Source of the DNA: Acidipropionibacterium virtanenii
GTDB taxonomy: Bacteria > Actinomycetota > Actinomycetes > Propionibacteriales > Propionibacteriaceae
NCBI RefSeq assembly: GCF_003325455.1
Contig: NZ_CP025198.1
Location: 1,054,001 to 1,118,000 of the forward strand
Length of the DNA stretch: 64,000 nt
Direction of reading: 5' to 3'
The translations under genes were made by a program, and so were the position numbers. Shown piece after piece: positions 10,325 to 21,021 of this stretch (positions are counted from its first letter, which is position 1; every line of letters begins with the position of its first letter). The notes under the pieces were generated by a model, which worked only from the letters and a program-made list of their open reading frames with translations, searched no databases and was not told the DNA's origin.

Positions 10325-10503
10325 GCAGCTTCAAGGTGACCCAGATCAAGTCTGCGAACCGCGTCAAGGCGAATCAGAAGCAGACGCTGCGCAGCCTCGG
10401 TCTCAAGCGCATCGGTGACAGCGTGGTGAAACAGGACCGCCCCGAGTTCCGGGGTATGGCCAACACCGTGCGTCACCTCGTGACCGTCGAAGAGGTGGAC
10501 TGA
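10321..10503 (+). CDS. rpmD: 50S ribosomal protein L30
   Basis: A 60-residue L30 with the typical start [19 protein letters not shown] and the core [20 protein letters not shown], ending with the beta strand [10 protein letters not shown]30 is a small 23S rRNA-binding protein absent from some bacterial groups but retained in actinobacteria. It overlaps rpsE by four bases and precedes rplO by one base, so all three are translated from one message. Confidence 0.97.
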   Translation: MSSFKVTQIKSANRVKANQKQTLRSLGLKRIGDSVVKQDRPEFRGMANTVRHLVTVEEVD

Positions 10504-10504
10504 A

Positions 10505-10945
10505 ATGGCAATCAAGCTTCATGATCTGAAGCCCGCCCCCGGAGCGAAGACCGCGCGTACCCGCGTGGGTCGTGGCGAGGGCTCCAAGGGCAAGACCGCG
10601 GGACGCGGCACCAAGGGAACCGGGGCTCGTAAGAACGTGCCCGAGGGCTTCCAGGGTGGCCAGATGCCGATTCACATGCAGCTGCCGAAGCTGCGCGGCT
10701 TCAAGAACCCGTTCCGCACCGAGTACCAGGTGGTCAACCTGGACAAGCTCACCGCCCTGTTCCCCGAGGGGGGCGCCGTGAGCGTCGAGGATCTGGTCGC
10801 CAAGGGCGCGGTCCGCGACTCCGAGCTGGTCAAGGTGCTCGGCGCCGGCGAGGTGAGCGTGAAGCTCGACCTGGTCGTCGACGCCTGGTCGGGCTCGGCC
10901 AAGGAGAAGATCGAGAAGGCCGGAGGCTCGCTCACCGCTCGCTGA
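10505..10945 (+). CDS. rplO: 50S ribosomal protein L15
   Basis: L15 is a late-assembly large-subunit protein with an extended, glycine-rich N-terminus. The 146-residue product starts [19 protein letters not shown], shows the [19 protein letters not shown] loop and the [16 protein letters not shown] motif, and ends with the globular beta-alpha domain. secY normally follows L15 directly; here a 20-bp-stem terminator and a peptide transporter operon come between. Confidence 0.98.
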   Translation: MAIKLHDLKPAPGAKTARTRVGRGEGSKGKTAGRGTKGTGARKNVPEGFQGGQMPIHMQLPKLRGFKNPFRTEYQVVNLDKLTALFPEGGAVSVEDLVAKGAVRDSELVKVLGAGEVSVKLDLVVDAWSGSAKEKIEKAGGSLTAR

Positions 10946-10990
10946 GCGGTCGCGGACCACGGCATCGCCCCCCTGCGGGGCGGTCAATGT

Positions 10991-11032
10991 GATGGCGGCG
11001 ATGAACCCGAAATCGGGTTCATCGCCGCCATC
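10991..11032 (+). terminator. 20-bp perfect palindrome after rplO
   Basis: Arms at 10991-11010 and 11013-11032 are exact complements around a two-base AA centre. It lies 45 bp after the rplO stop. No T-run follows. It is the longest perfect hairpin I found in the window and probably ends the spc-type transcript before the ABC transporter operon. Confidence 0.8.
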
Positions 11033-11119
11033 GTGCACTCTCTGGCTCTATTGCGCAGAGGCTTCGAGACCAAAGGTTGCGAATTGGTTTCGATCGGATC
11101 CATCGGGCGAATCCGCGTG

Positions 11120-11125
11120 TAGCAT
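11120..11125 (+). promoter_or_regulatory. Possible -10 box for the peptide transporter operon
   Basis: TAGCAT at 11120-11125 lies 154 bp upstream of the first permease gene in the 246-bp gap after the rplO terminator. No convincing -35 is seen at 17-18 bp, so the call rests on the -10 alone. Confidence 0.3.
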
Positions 11126-11278
11126 CAGGGCAGCCGACGGGCGGCGACCGGAATATCCGGGCCGTCCCACGGGCCCGGGAGGAGTGGGTCGCGCTCGTTC
11201 TTCCGCACCGCGCATCGGCCGACCTCCTCGTTGGTTGACGCCGTGTCATGGGCCCGTCCCAGTCAGGAAAGGACGTTC

Positions 11279-12262
11279 GTGCTCAGATACGTGGTGCGCC
11301 GCATCGTCAACTACGCGATCCTGTTGTTCATCGCGGTCTCACTGGCCTATCTGGTGGCCTCGGCGACGCTGGATCCACGGCTCGCCTATGACTGGCAGAA
11401 CCCGAACCTCAACCGGGCCTCCGTCTACGCGAAGCTCACCCAGTACAACATCAATCCGCTGACCAGCGTCTGGGAGCGGTACGGGAACTGGCTCAAGATG
11501 GTCTTCCTGCACTGGGACTGGGGATTCACCCCCAAGAGCGAGTCGGTGAACGCGCTGCTGGGCACCAGAGTCGGTGTCTCCCTGCGGCTCATCGTCCTGG
11601 GTACTCTCATCGGCATGGTCGGCGGGGTGGCCGTCGGCGCCTGGTCGGCGGTCCGTCAGTACCGGTGGAGCGACCGCGTCGTCTCATTCCTGTGCCTGCT
11701 GTTCGTCTCGATGCCCGTCATGGTGCTCGCGGTGCTGCTGCAAATGGGTGCCACCAGGATCAATCAGGCGACCGGAACCGACCTCTTCCAGTTCATCGGT
11801 GAATCGGGCAGCCACGGGGACCACTTCGGCGCGTCATTCCTCAATCGGCTGCAACATCTGCTGTTACCGACGATCTCCCTGTCGGTGATGGGAATCGCCA
11901 GCTACTCGCGGTACCAGCGCAATCTCATGCTCGACACCCTGGGTGCAGATTATGTTCGGACCGCCAGGGCCAAGGGGCTGCGCAAGAGCCAGGCCATCCG
12001 CCACCATGCGCTGCGCAACGCCATCATCCCGATGGCCACCTACTTCGCCTTCGGCGTCGCCACGGTGTTCACCGGCGCCGCGATCACCGAGAAGGTTTAC
12101 GGATGGCACGGGATGGGCTCCTACTCGGTGGATTCCATCACCGGCCAGGACATCAACGGCACCGTCGGCATCGTCGCCTTCTCGGGACTGTGCACACTGG
12201 CCGGTGCGCTGCTGTCCGACATCCTGATCGCCGTCATCGATCCGCGCGTGCGGGCCCGTTGA
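11279..12262 (+). CDS. Oligopeptide ABC transporter permease (DppB/OppB type)
   Basis: An inner-membrane permease of the binding-protein-dependent peptide/nickel family. The GTG at 11279 follows AGGAAAGGAC and yields 327 residues starting with a basic stretch (LRYVVRRIVN) and the first membrane helix. The cytoplasmic coupling (EAA) segment YVRTARAKGLRKSQAIRHHA precedes LRNAIIPMATYFAF, which is diagnostic. Helices are visible near residues 10-30, 100-125, 135-155, 250-275 and 295-320. It heads a four-gene operon with DppC, a fused ATPase and a lipoprotein, so dipeptide/oligopeptide import is likely. It lies between rplO and secY. Confidence 0.93.
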   Translation: MLRYVVRRIVNYAILLFIAVSLAYLVASATLDPRLAYDWQNPNLNRASVYAKLTQYNINPLTSVWERYGNWLKMVFLHWDWGFTPKSESVNALLGTRVGVSLRLIVLGTLIGMVGGVAVGAWSAVRQYRWSDRVVSFLCLLFVSMPVMVLAVLLQMGATRINQATGTDLFQFIGESGSHGDHFGASFLNRLQHLLLPTISLSVMGIASYSRYQRNLMLDTLGADYVRTARAKGLRKSQAIRHHALRNAIIPMATYFAFGVATVFTGAAITEKVYGWHGMGSYSVDSITGQDINGTVGIVAFSGLCTLAGALLSDILIAVIDPRVRAR

Positions 12263-12275
12263 GGAGGAGGACACG

Positions 12276-13268
12276 ATGACTGAACCCAATTTCACCTCCA
12301 CCCCGGCCGCCGAGCGCCCCAACGACGCCGTCGACATCGCCCCGCTGACAGAACCCCTGCTCGACCCGTCGAATGAACCCCAAGGAGTCACCCGCAGCGG
12401 GAAGCACCTGTCGCGCTGGCAGCTCATCCTGCGCCGGTTCTGGCGCTCCATCGGCGCCAGGGTCGGCGTCGTGGGGCTGGCGCTGATCCTCGTCCTGGCT
12501 CTCGCGGGGCCCTTCGTCGCCAACTGGGACTACTTCTACTCCGACGACATGGCCTTCCTGTCCCCACCGGACTCCGTCCACTGGCTGGGCACCAACCAGG
12601 GGGGTTTCGACGTCTTCGCGATGACCGTCGAGGGTCTGCGCAAGTCCCTGCTCATCGGCTTCGCGGTGGCCGCCATCATCGAGGTGCTGGCCGCCCTCAT
12701 CGGCGCCGCGGCGGCCTACTTCGGCAAGGCCGTCGAGAAGACCCTGCTGTGGTTCACCGACCTTCTGCTGGTGATCCCCTCCTTCCTGCTCATCGCGATC
12801 ATCTCCCAGCACACCGGCGGGAGGAAGAGCTCCACCTGGCTGCTGATCCTGCTGCTGGCAGCCTTCTCCTGGATGCTGTCGGCCCGGGTGGTACGGGCCA
12901 TGACCCTGTCGGTGGTGAGCCTGGACTATGTGACGGCCGCCAAGTTCATGTCGGTGCCGTCCTTCGTGGTGATCGTCAAGCACGTGATCCCCAACATCGC
13001 CTCCTACCTCATCATCGACTTCACCCTCGGCGTCGTGAACGCCGTGATGAGTGAGACCGCACTGTCCTTCTTCGGTTTCGGTGTGCAGAAGCCGGAGACG
13101 TCGCTGGGCACCCTGCTGGCCGACGGGATGAACTCGGCCACCACCTCGCCGTGGATCTTCCTGGCTCCGGCCACGGTGCTGGTGATCACCCTGTTGAGCG
13201 TGAACTTCATCGGCGACGCCCTGCGCGACGCCATCGATCCGTCCTCCAAGTCAGGTGGCCAGGCATGA
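12276..13268 (+). CDS. Oligopeptide ABC transporter permease (DppC/OppC type)
   Basis: The partner permease, 330 residues, starting 13 bp after DppB with a GGAGGAGG site. A hydrophilic N-terminal leader of about 60 residues ([21 protein letters not shown]) is followed by the first membrane helix at about 65-88 and a periplasmic loop. The coupling segment is near [20 protein letters not shown] and [17 protein letters not shown], typical of OppC. The C-terminal helix ends [12 protein letters not shown], the family closing motif. It overlaps the ATPase start by four bases. Confidence 0.93.
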   Translation: MTEPNFTSTPAAERPNDAVDIAPLTEPLLDPSNEPQGVTRSGKHLSRWQLILRRFWRSIGARVGVVGLALILVLALAGPFVANWDYFYSDDMAFLSPPDSVHWLGTNQGGFDVFAMTVEGLRKSLLIGFAVAAIIEVLAALIGAAAAYFGKAVEKTLLWFTDLLLVIPSFLLIAIISQHTGGRKSSTWLLILLLAAFSWMLSARVVRAMTLSVVSLDYVTAAKFMSVPSFVVIVKHVIPNIASYLIIDFTLGVVNAVMSETALSFFGFGVQKPETSLGTLLADGMNSATTSPWIFLAPATVLVITLLSVNFIGDALRDAIDPSSKSGGQA

Positions 13269-15379
13269 GCCGGAAGAGCAGTACAGCAGTCTTCGAGTCG
13301 GATGCACTGCCCGAGCGCAGTGAGGGGACGCCGGTCCTGGCGATCCGCGACCTGAATGTCCGTTTCCCCTCCGAGGACGGGGTCGTCCACGCCGTGCGCG
13401 GGGTGGACCTCACCGTCCACGCCGGCGAGGTCGTCGGCCTGGTGGGGGAGTCCGGCTCCGGCAAGTCGGTGACCTCCATGTCGGTGATGGGCCTGCTGGA
13501 CGAGAACGCCGACGTGCAGGGGTCGGTGAAGCTCCACGGCACCGAGCTGCTCGGCCGCTCCGACGACTGGATGAGCAGGATTCGTGGCAAGAGGGTGGCG
13601 ATGGTCTTCCAGGACCCGCTGAGCGCCCTGACGCCGGTGTACACGGTCGGCGACCAGATCGTCGAGGCCCTCCAGGTGCATGGGAAGTACTCAGACAGGC
13701 AGGCCTGGGATCGGGCCCTTGAGCTGTTGAGGATGGTGGGTATCCCCAATCCGGAGGTGCGCATCAAGAGCTTCCCCCACGAGTTCTCCGGCGGCATGCG
13801 TCAGCGCGTCGTCATCGCGATGGCCATCGCCAATGATCCGGATCTCATCATCGCCGACGAGCCGACCACTGCTCTGGACGTCACCATTCAGGCCCAGATC
13901 CTCGACCTGCTGAGAGTGGCCCAGCGCGAGACCCACGCCGGGGTCATCATGATCACCCACGACCTGGGCGTGGTCGCCGGCCTGGCCGATCGCGTCGCGG
14001 TGATGTACGCCGGGAGGATCATCGAGCGCTCCAGCGTCGAGGACGCCTTCTACCATTCCCGGCATCCCTACACGATCGGCCTGCTGGGCTCCCTGCCGAG
14101 GCCCGATCTGGACAAGGACGAGCCGCTGACGCCGGTCGAGGGCAACCCGCCCTCCCTGCTGGCCCTGCCGCCGGGCTGTCCCTTCGCGCCGCGCTGCCCG
14201 ATGGTCACCTCCGACTGCGTGGCCGCCGAGCCCGCCCTGCTGGAGACAGACCGGCCCGATCACCGCGCCGCCTGCATCCGCCACGGCGAGCTGGCCGGTA
14301 AGAAGTACGCCGACGTCTACCCCCGGGCCGACGTGCCGCCCGCCGCCGAGGATCGTGGCCGCGGCGAGCAGGTGATCCTGCACGTCGACGACCTGGTGAA
14401 GACCTACCCCCTCATGAAGGGCGCAGTGTTCAAGCGCCGGATCGGCACCGTGCATGCCGTCGACCACATCTCCTTCGACATCCGGGCCGGCGAGACTCTG
14501 GGCCTGGTGGGGGAGTCCGGCTGCGGCAAGACCACCACCATCATGTCGGTGCTGGAACTCAGAGCGCCCGAGGAAGGCAGGGTCATGGTGCTCGGCCACG
14601 ACACCGCGGACCTGTCGCGGGCCGACCGCAGGAAGGTCCGTCAGGACCTCCAGGTCGTCTTCCAGGACCCGATGGCATCCCTTGATCCGCGACTGCCGAT
14701 CTACGACATCATCGCCGAACCGCTGAAATACAACGGATACCCGAAGAGCGACATACCGGAACGCGTCGAGGAGCTGATGGACCTGGTGGGCCTGGAGCCC
14801 GCCCACGCGAACCGTTATCCGCGCAATTTCTCCGGCGGCCAGAAACAGCGGGTGGGCATCGCCCGGGCACTGGCCCTGGAACCGAGACTCCTGGTGCTCG
14901 ACGAGCCGGTGTCCGCGCTGGACGTGTCCATCCAGGCCGGTGTACTCAATCTGCTGGAGAAACTGCGGATCGAGATGGGGCTGTCCTACCTCTTCGTCGC
15001 CCACGATCTGTCAGTGGTGAGGCATATCGCCCATCGGGTCGCGGTGATGTACCTGGGTCACATCGTCGAACTGGGCCCGGTCTCAGAGGTCTTCGACAAT
15101 CCTGAGCACCCGTACACCCAGGCCCTGCTCTCGGCCATCCCGGTGCCGGATCCCGCCAAGGAGAAGAGCCGCAGCAGGATCCTCCTGGAGGGCGACCTGC
15201 CCTCGCCGGCGAACCCGCCGAAGGGCTGCCCCTTCCACACCCGGTGCCCCAAGTTCCTTCGGCTTCCGGACTCCGACAAGGCTCGTTGCACCGGCGAGGA
15301 GCCGGTCCTCGGCCCGACACCCGGACATGAGGACCGGCTGGTGGCCTGTCACTTCCCCGAGGCCGTCGACGTGTTCTGA
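13265..15379 (+). CDS. Fused double ATPase of an oligopeptide transporter (DppD-DppF fusion)
   Basis: A 704-residue single-chain ABC ATPase that replaces the usual separate OppD and OppF subunits. Half one has Walker A GESGSGKS near residues 61-68, signature FSGGMRQRV near 175 and the peptide-transporter C-terminal cysteine region [14 protein letters not shown]. Half two has GESGCGKTT near 415-423, [10 protein letters not shown] near 522 and [10 protein letters not shown]. Both cysteine motifs match the oligopeptide/dipeptide C-terminal domain that in OppD/DppD relatives can hold an Fe-S cluster. The ATG overlaps the DppC stop (ATGA). The fusion fixes a heterodimeric ATPase stoichiometry. Confidence 0.93.
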   Translation: MSRKSSTAVFESDALPERSEGTPVLAIRDLNVRFPSEDGVVHAVRGVDLTVHAGEVVGLVGESGSGKSVTSMSVMGLLDENADVQGSVKLHGTELLGRSDDWMSRIRGKRVAMVFQDPLSALTPVYTVGDQIVEALQVHGKYSDRQAWDRALELLRMVGIPNPEVRIKSFPHEFSGGMRQRVVIAMAIANDPDLIIADEPTTALDVTIQAQILDLLRVAQRETHAGVIMITHDLGVVAGLADRVAVMYAGRIIERSSVEDAFYHSRHPYTIGLLGSLPRPDLDKDEPLTPVEGNPPSLLALPPGCPFAPRCPMVTSDCVAAEPALLETDRPDHRAACIRHGELAGKKYADVYPRADVPPAAEDRGRGEQVILHVDDLVKTYPLMKGAVFKRRIGTVHAVDHISFDIRAGETLGLVGESGCGKTTTIMSVLELRAPEEGRVMVLGHDTADLSRADRRKVRQDLQVVFQDPMASLDPRLPIYDIIAEPLKYNGYPKSDIPERVEELMDLVGLEPAHANRYPRNFSGGQKQRVGIARALALEPRLLVLDEPVSALDVSIQAGVLNLLEKLRIEMGLSYLFVAHDLSVVRHIAHRVAVMYLGHIVELGPVSEVFDNPEHPYTQALLSAIPVPDPAKEKSRSRILLEGDLPSPANPPKGCPFHTRCPKFLRLPDSDKARCTGEEPVLGPTPGHEDRLVACHFPEAVDVF

Positions 15380-15536
15380 GCCGTCAAGATCGCGGGCCGG
15401 TCAAGAATCAGTCACGGAAACATAACGATTGCCTGTCGAACGTGAGACGACCGGTCACATCCCGCGTCGATCATGACAGGCTCATCACAGCCAAATGGTC
15501 CGGGTGGCTTCGCCCGGGATGAATCGGAGGTCTCTG

Positions 15537-17261
15537 GTGCGCAAGGCGGCAATCAATGCCATCGCTCTGCTGGCGGTGGGTTCCCTGGCCCTGACCGGGT
15601 GCGGGCAGAAGAATCAGAACACGGGCGGAAAGCAGGCCGGCGCCACCAGCAGCGCCAATCTGAAGCTGTCGGACATGAATCCGCAGTCCCGTGACAAGGT
15701 GAAGGACGGCGGCGCGCTGAGGTACTCCATCAGCCTCCTCCCGCCGAACTGGAACTACTACTCGGTCGACGGCAACGGCGTCGACAATCAGACGATCGCC
15801 AACTTCACCCTGCCCGGAAACTTCGACTTCGACGAGAACGCGAAGCCGAAGATCAACAAGGACTACCTGGAGTCCTACGACCTCAAGGAGGCCAAGGACA
15901 ACGGCGGCAAGCTGCAGGTGACCCTGCATCTGAACCCCGACGCCAAGTGGAACTCCGGGCGCACCATCGACTACACCGACTACGTCGCCACCTGGAAGGC
16001 CAACAACGGCACCAACACGGCGTTCAAGCCCGCGACCACAGACGGCTTCAATCAGATCGAGAAGATCGAGAAGGGCTCCAAGGCCACCGACGTCGTGGTC
16101 ACCTTCAAGTCCTCCTACCCCGACTGGACCAATGTCCTCGGCGCCTCTCCCTCGGTGATGCCGAAGGAGGCCATGAGCGATCCGAAGATCTACAACGAGG
16201 GCATGGCCAACAACAACTTCCACCCCGAGTGGCACACCGGCCCGTTCACCCTGGACAAGATCGACCAGGCGCAGAAGACCATCACCTTCAAGCGCAATGA
16301 CAAGTGGTGGGGGAACAAGGCCAAGCTGGACACCGTCTCCTTCCGTCAGCTCGACGAGTCGGCGCAGACCAAGGCCTTCGCCAACAAGGAGATCGACGTC
16401 GTCGACACCATCATCACCAAGGACGGCTACACCACCGCCAAGCAGCGCTCCGACGCGGCACTGCGCGAGGCCGGCCATCAGCAGTGGAGGCACTTCACCT
16501 TCAACTCCAAGGCCGGGGTGCTCACCGACAAGAAGGTGCGGCAGGCCATCGTCAAGGGCATCAACCGGGAGGCCATCGCCAGGTCCGACCTGGCCGGTCT
16601 GCCGGTCAACCCGAAGGACGTGATGTATGGCAACCACTTCTTCCTGCCCGGCCAGCCCGGCTACAAGGACAACGCCACCAAGTACGACCCGGCGGCCGCC
16701 AAGAAGGATCTCGACGCCGCCGGCTGGAAGATGAGCGGCGACTACCGGGTCAAGGACGGCAAGCAGCTGGCCTTCAACTACTCGATGCTCACCGGGGTGT
16801 CGACCTCCGAGAACGAGGGCGCCCTGCTGCAGCAGAACATGAAGGCCATCGGTATCAAGGTGAATCTGGTCAACACGGCCTCGGACACCTACCAGAAGGT
16901 GCTGCAGAACCACAGCTTCGACACCATCTCGTTCACCTGGCAGGGCACCGACTGGCCGATGAACAACGTCCGGCAGATCTACGGCGCCGCCTCCCAGGGG
17001 TCCAAGACCCCCAGCGAGTCGAACTACGCCCAGATCGTCGATCCGCAGCTGGAGAAGCTCATCCCGCAGATCGACACCGAGGAGGACGTGGCCAAGCGCC
17101 AGGCCCTCACCGACCAGGCCGACAAGATCATCTGGAACAACGTCCACACCCTGCCGCTGTACCGGCGGGTGATGTTCACCGCGGTGCCGAAGAACCTCGC
17201 CAACTACGGTGCGTCCACCTTCCAGTCGTACCGTCCCGAGGACATCGGCTACACCAAGTGA
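15537..17261 (+). CDS. Peptide-binding lipoprotein of the ABC transporter (SBP family 5)
   Basis: The extracellular solute receptor of the operon, cluster-C family 5 (DppA/OppA-like). From GTG 15537, which has a well-placed CGGAGG six bases upstream, it has 574 residues, a short basic N-terminus, a hydrophobic core and the lipobox LALTGC with Cys22 as lipidation site. An in-frame ATG at 15519 would add six residues. Family-typical segments include DYVATWKANNGTN, the WHTGPFTLDKIDQAQKTITF block and KVRQAIVKGINREAI. A 157-bp space separates it from the ATPase gene, so it may have its own promoter for higher expression. Confidence 0.92.
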   Translation: MRKAAINAIALLAVGSLALTGCGQKNQNTGGKQAGATSSANLKLSDMNPQSRDKVKDGGALRYSISLLPPNWNYYSVDGNGVDNQTIANFTLPGNFDFDENAKPKINKDYLESYDLKEAKDNGGKLQVTLHLNPDAKWNSGRTIDYTDYVATWKANNGTNTAFKPATTDGFNQIEKIEKGSKATDVVVTFKSSYPDWTNVLGASPSVMPKEAMSDPKIYNEGMANNNFHPEWHTGPFTLDKIDQAQKTITFKRNDKWWGNKAKLDTVSFRQLDESAQTKAFANKEIDVVDTIITKDGYTTAKQRSDAALREAGHQQWRHFTFNSKAGVLTDKKVRQAIVKGINREAIARSDLAGLPVNPKDVMYGNHFFLPGQPGYKDNATKYDPAAAKKDLDAAGWKMSGDYRVKDGKQLAFNYSMLTGVSTSENEGALLQQNMKAIGIKVNLVNTASDTYQKVLQNHSFDTISFTWQGTDWPMNNVRQIYGAASQGSKTPSESNYAQIVDPQLEKLIPQIDTEEDVAKRQALTDQADKIIWNNVHTLPLYRRVMFTAVPKNLANYGASTFQSYRPEDIGYTK

Positions 17262-17278
17262 TCTGATCCGAAACTCCA

Positions 17279-17308
17279 GGGGCGGTCCGGCATCTGCCGG
17301 GCCGCCCC
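17279..17308. terminator. Bidirectional terminator between lipoprotein and PH-domain gene
   Basis: A 13-bp stem with one G-T wobble (17279-17291 and 17296-17308) and an ATCT loop sits between two convergent stop codons (17261 and 17310). It could end both transcripts. Confidence 0.7.
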
Positions 17309-17309
17309 G

Positions 17310-17915
17310 TCATGCGATGAAGGACAGCCCGACCAGCACGAGGGTGATGATGATCGTCGGCCAGTTAGGCCGTACCCGCACCCCGTCGTTGCGGATCCGG
17401 TCGTCACTGGTGCGCTGGACCTGCTCTATCTCGATGAGCCGGGCGGCGGTGAACGAGTCCAGGCTGGCGCGCACCGCCTGATCCCCGGACTCGGGGATGA
17501 TCGGGGCATCAGGGGCGCTGCGGGCGAATTTCTGCACCGAGCCCCGGGCGGGGGCCGCCCAGGCCCTCACCGCCCGTGCCCCGGCGGTGGCGGTCCTGCT
17601 CCGGTCCCCCTCGGGTGCGGCGATGGTCAAGGTGAGTCCCCAGCGTCCCGAGACCCCTTCCAGCCGGGCCCAGGGCACGTCCCAGACCCGCAGCTGGTTG
17701 ATGACGTGGACGCCGTCGTCGTCGATCCTGATCGCGGCCAGTCCCCAGAACAGCCAGGCCAGCCAGATGAAGAGCAACACGAAGGGGGCGTGCAGCAGGG
17801 CCTGTCCCAGCCCGGCCACCGTGGCGTCCCAGGCCAGCAGCCCCAGCGCCGCCACGCCCAGCGCCGCCGTCCCTATCCGGCCCCCGTGCGAGGCGATGAC
17901 AACGGGAGGGCGCAT
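17310..17915 (-). CDS. Membrane protein with PH-like domain
   Basis: A 201-residue membrane protein. Two hydrophobic helices near residues 13-33 and 38-58 are followed by a segment resembling the bacterial PH-type domain (IRIDDDGVHVINQLRVWDVPWARLEGV), then a linker and a C-terminal membrane helix (NWPTIIITLVLVGLSFIA). This architecture is common in actinobacterial proteins related to mycobacterial CFP-6; no precise function is known. It is divergent from secY and convergent with the peptide transporter. The start ATG at 17915 has a GGAG site. Family assignment is by pattern and not certain. Confidence 0.65.
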   Translation of the reverse strand: MRPPVVIASHGGRIGTAALGVAALGLLAWDATVAGLGQALLHAPFVLLFIWLAWLFWGLAAIRIDDDGVHVINQLRVWDVPWARLEGVSGRWGLTLTIAAPEGDRSRTATAGARAVRAWAAPARGSVQKFARSAPDAPIIPESGDQAVRASLDSFTAARLIEIEQVQRTSDDRIRNDGVRVRPNWPTIIITLVLVGLSFIA

Positions 17916-17957
17916 ACTGGCTCCTGATCGTGAGATGGCCTATTCGCAACGAGTTGA

Positions 17958-17963
17958 TAGGCT
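17958..17963 (+). promoter_or_regulatory. Likely -10 box of the secY promoter
   Basis: TAGGCT at 17958-17963, about 98 bp upstream of secY, lies in the only intergenic space (17916-18061) that could start the secY-adk-map transcript, since the divergent PH-domain gene breaks continuity with rplO. No strong -35 is seen. Confidence 0.4.
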
Positions 17964-18061
17964 ACCCGCGCTGTGTCCTTGCCCCGATTCGGCAGCTCCG
18001 GACGATCATCCGGGGGCCGGACCGCCCGCGGGGCGTGTAATCGACCATTGAGAGAGCCCGA

Positions 18062-19383
<1,322 letters not shown>

Positions 19384-19387
<4 letters not shown>

Positions 19388-19953
19388 GGCTTCTCATCAT
19401 CGGCGCTCCCGGTGCGGGCAAGGGCACTCAGGCGACCGCGATCGCCGAGCACTACGGCATTCCCGCCGTCTCCACCGGCGACATCTTCAGGGCCAACATC
19501 AATAACGGCACCGAGCTCGGCAGGAAGGTCGAGTCGATCATGGACGCCGGCGAGCTGGTGCCCGACGAGGTCACCGACGCCATCGTCGTCGATCGGCTCG
19601 GTGCCGACGACGCCGCCGACGGATTCCTGCTCGACGGATACCCCCGCAATCTCAGCCAGGTCACGGCCCTGGACACCTATCTCAGCTCGGAGGGGCTCGC
19701 TCTGGATGCCGTCGTGAGCCTCGAGGTGGATCCCGAGCTGCTCACCGCCCGGCTGCTCAAGCGCGCCGAGATCGAGGGACGCGCCGACGACAACGAGGAG
19801 ACCATCCGCAACCGGATGGCGGTGTACACCTCCCAGACCGCCCCGCTGATCGACCACTACCGTCAGGTCGGACTGCTGGTGCCGGTCGACGGCGTCGGCG
19901 AGATCGCCGAGGTGCGCGACCGGATCTTCGCCGCTCTGGATGCCAGGGCCTGA
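19384..19953 (+). CDS. adk: Adenylate kinase (short form)
   Basis: Catalyses AMP + ATP to 2 ADP. The 189-residue protein has the P-loop GAPGAGKGT at residues 7-15, the AMP-binding [10 protein letters not shown] segment and [12 protein letters not shown]. The long zinc-holding LID insertion of many bacterial enzymes is absent; a short LID ([19 protein letters not shown]) is present, as in other actinobacteria. The ATG overlaps the secY stop, and the stop overlaps the map ATG (TGATG), so secY-adk-map is tightly coupled. Confidence 0.97.
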
Positions 19954-20792
19954 TGCTGGGACGCAACCGGATTCAGATCAAGACCCCCGAGCAGATCCGC
20001 GTCATGAGGCGCGCCGGCCTGGTGGTCGCCGAGGGCTTGGCGGCGATGGGCGCCGCGGCGGTGCCCGGAGCCACCACCGCCGATCTCGACCAGGTGGGAC
20101 GCGAGGTGCTGGCCCGCAACAAGGCCACCTCGAATTTCCTCGATTACGGGGCCGACTGGGGCATCCCGCCCTACCCGGGGGTGGCCTGCATCAGCGTCAA
20201 CGAGGTGATCGTGCACGGCATCCCGGACTCGCGGGAGCTGCACGAGGGCGACATCGTGTCCGTGGACTACGGCGCGATCATCGACGGCTGGCACGGCGAC
20301 GGGGCGAGGACCTTCATGGTCGGCGAGGTCACCGATGAGGCGAAGGAGCTGTCGGAGGCCACCCGGGAGTCGATGTGGGCCGGGATCTCCACCATCGCCG
20401 CCGGGGCCAGGATCGGTGATGTGTCGGCGGCCGTGCAGATGTCGCTGGAGTCCCACGAGCGGGACTACGGGATCGTTCGTGAGTACACCGGCCACGGGAT
20501 CGGCACCGAGATGCACATGGATCCCGACGTGCCGAACTGGGGAAGGGCCCATCGTGGCCCCAGAATCGCCACCGGAATGTGCCTGTGCGTCGAGCCGATG
20601 GCCACCCTGGGCTCCGAGGACACCGCGACCCTGGACGACGAGTGGACGGTGCGCACCGTCGACGGCTCATGGGCCAGCCACTGGGAGAACACCGTGGCCG
20701 TGACCGGCTCGGGCCTGTGGGTGCTCACCGAGCCCGACGGAGGGAAGGCCGAGCTGGAGGCCAGGGGAGTGCCCTTCGGCCCGCTGGACTGA
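19953..20792 (+). CDS. map: Methionine aminopeptidase, type I
   Basis: Removes the N-terminal methionine from nascent proteins using a two-metal site. The 279-residue protein shows the type I pita-bread motifs: VNEVIVHGIP with the substrate histidine, VSVDYGAIIDGWHGDGARTF carrying metal-binding aspartates, GHGIGTEMHMDPDVPNW with a metal-binding histidine, and CLCVEPMATLG with a metal-binding glutamate. It starts within the adk stop codon. In many actinobacteria infA follows directly; here 1.7 kb containing a repeat array, a DUF559 gene and a DUF1707 gene intervenes. Confidence 0.97.
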   Translation: MLGRNRIQIKTPEQIRVMRRAGLVVAEGLAAMGAAAVPGATTADLDQVGREVLARNKATSNFLDYGADWGIPPYPGVACISVNEVIVHGIPDSRELHEGDIVSVDYGAIIDGWHGDGARTFMVGEVTDEAKELSEATRESMWAGISTIAAGARIGDVSAAVQMSLESHERDYGIVREYTGHGIGTEMHMDPDVPNWGRAHRGPRIATGMCLCVEPMATLGSEDTATLDDEWTVRTVDGSWASHWENTVAVTGSGLWVLTEPDGGKAELEARGVPFGPLD

Positions 20793-20839
20793 ACTGTTCC
20801 GACGTCCTTCGTCCGTCCCCGACCCCGGCCGTGGGAGAT

Positions 20840-20904
20840 GAGTTCTGCCACCTCAGGGGCGACAGGTGGATATTGCACTCCCCGGCCGTGTGGTGGCAGA
20901 ACTC
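20840..20904 (+). repeat. 65-bp palindromic element, family A, copy 2
   Basis: First of three tandemly spaced copies. Ends GAGTTCTGCC and GGCAGAACTC are exact inverses, and the pairing extends to 13 bp. The centre contains GTGGATA at unit positions 27-33 and the 3' side has TGTGGTGGC at 50-58. Confidence 0.92.
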
Positions 20905-20930
20905 AAGTGCGGGTCATCTGGGTCGGGAAC

Positions 20931-20995
20931 GAGTCCTGTCATCTCGGGGGCGCCGAGCGGATAGTGCGGCTCGCGGCTGCGTGAGGGCAGAACTC
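20931..20995 (+). repeat. 65-bp palindromic element, family A, copy 3
   Basis: Begins exactly 91 bp after copy 2. The left arm is slightly diverged (GAGTCCTGTC), the right arm is intact, GCGGATA occupies unit positions 27-33, and ATCT follows the left arm. The 26-bp spacer before copy 4 starts ATCCGGA, the same flank seen after copy 1 at 3729. Confidence 0.9.
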
Positions 20996-21021
20996 ATCCG
21001 GAACCCGTCCGAGGTGAGAAC

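Noticed and set aside
15495-15536. Longer N-terminus for the peptide-binding lipoprotein
   Set aside because: The GTG at 15537 has an ideal CGGAGG spacing and gives a compact lipoprotein signal; the earlier starts add basic residues of no clear purpose.
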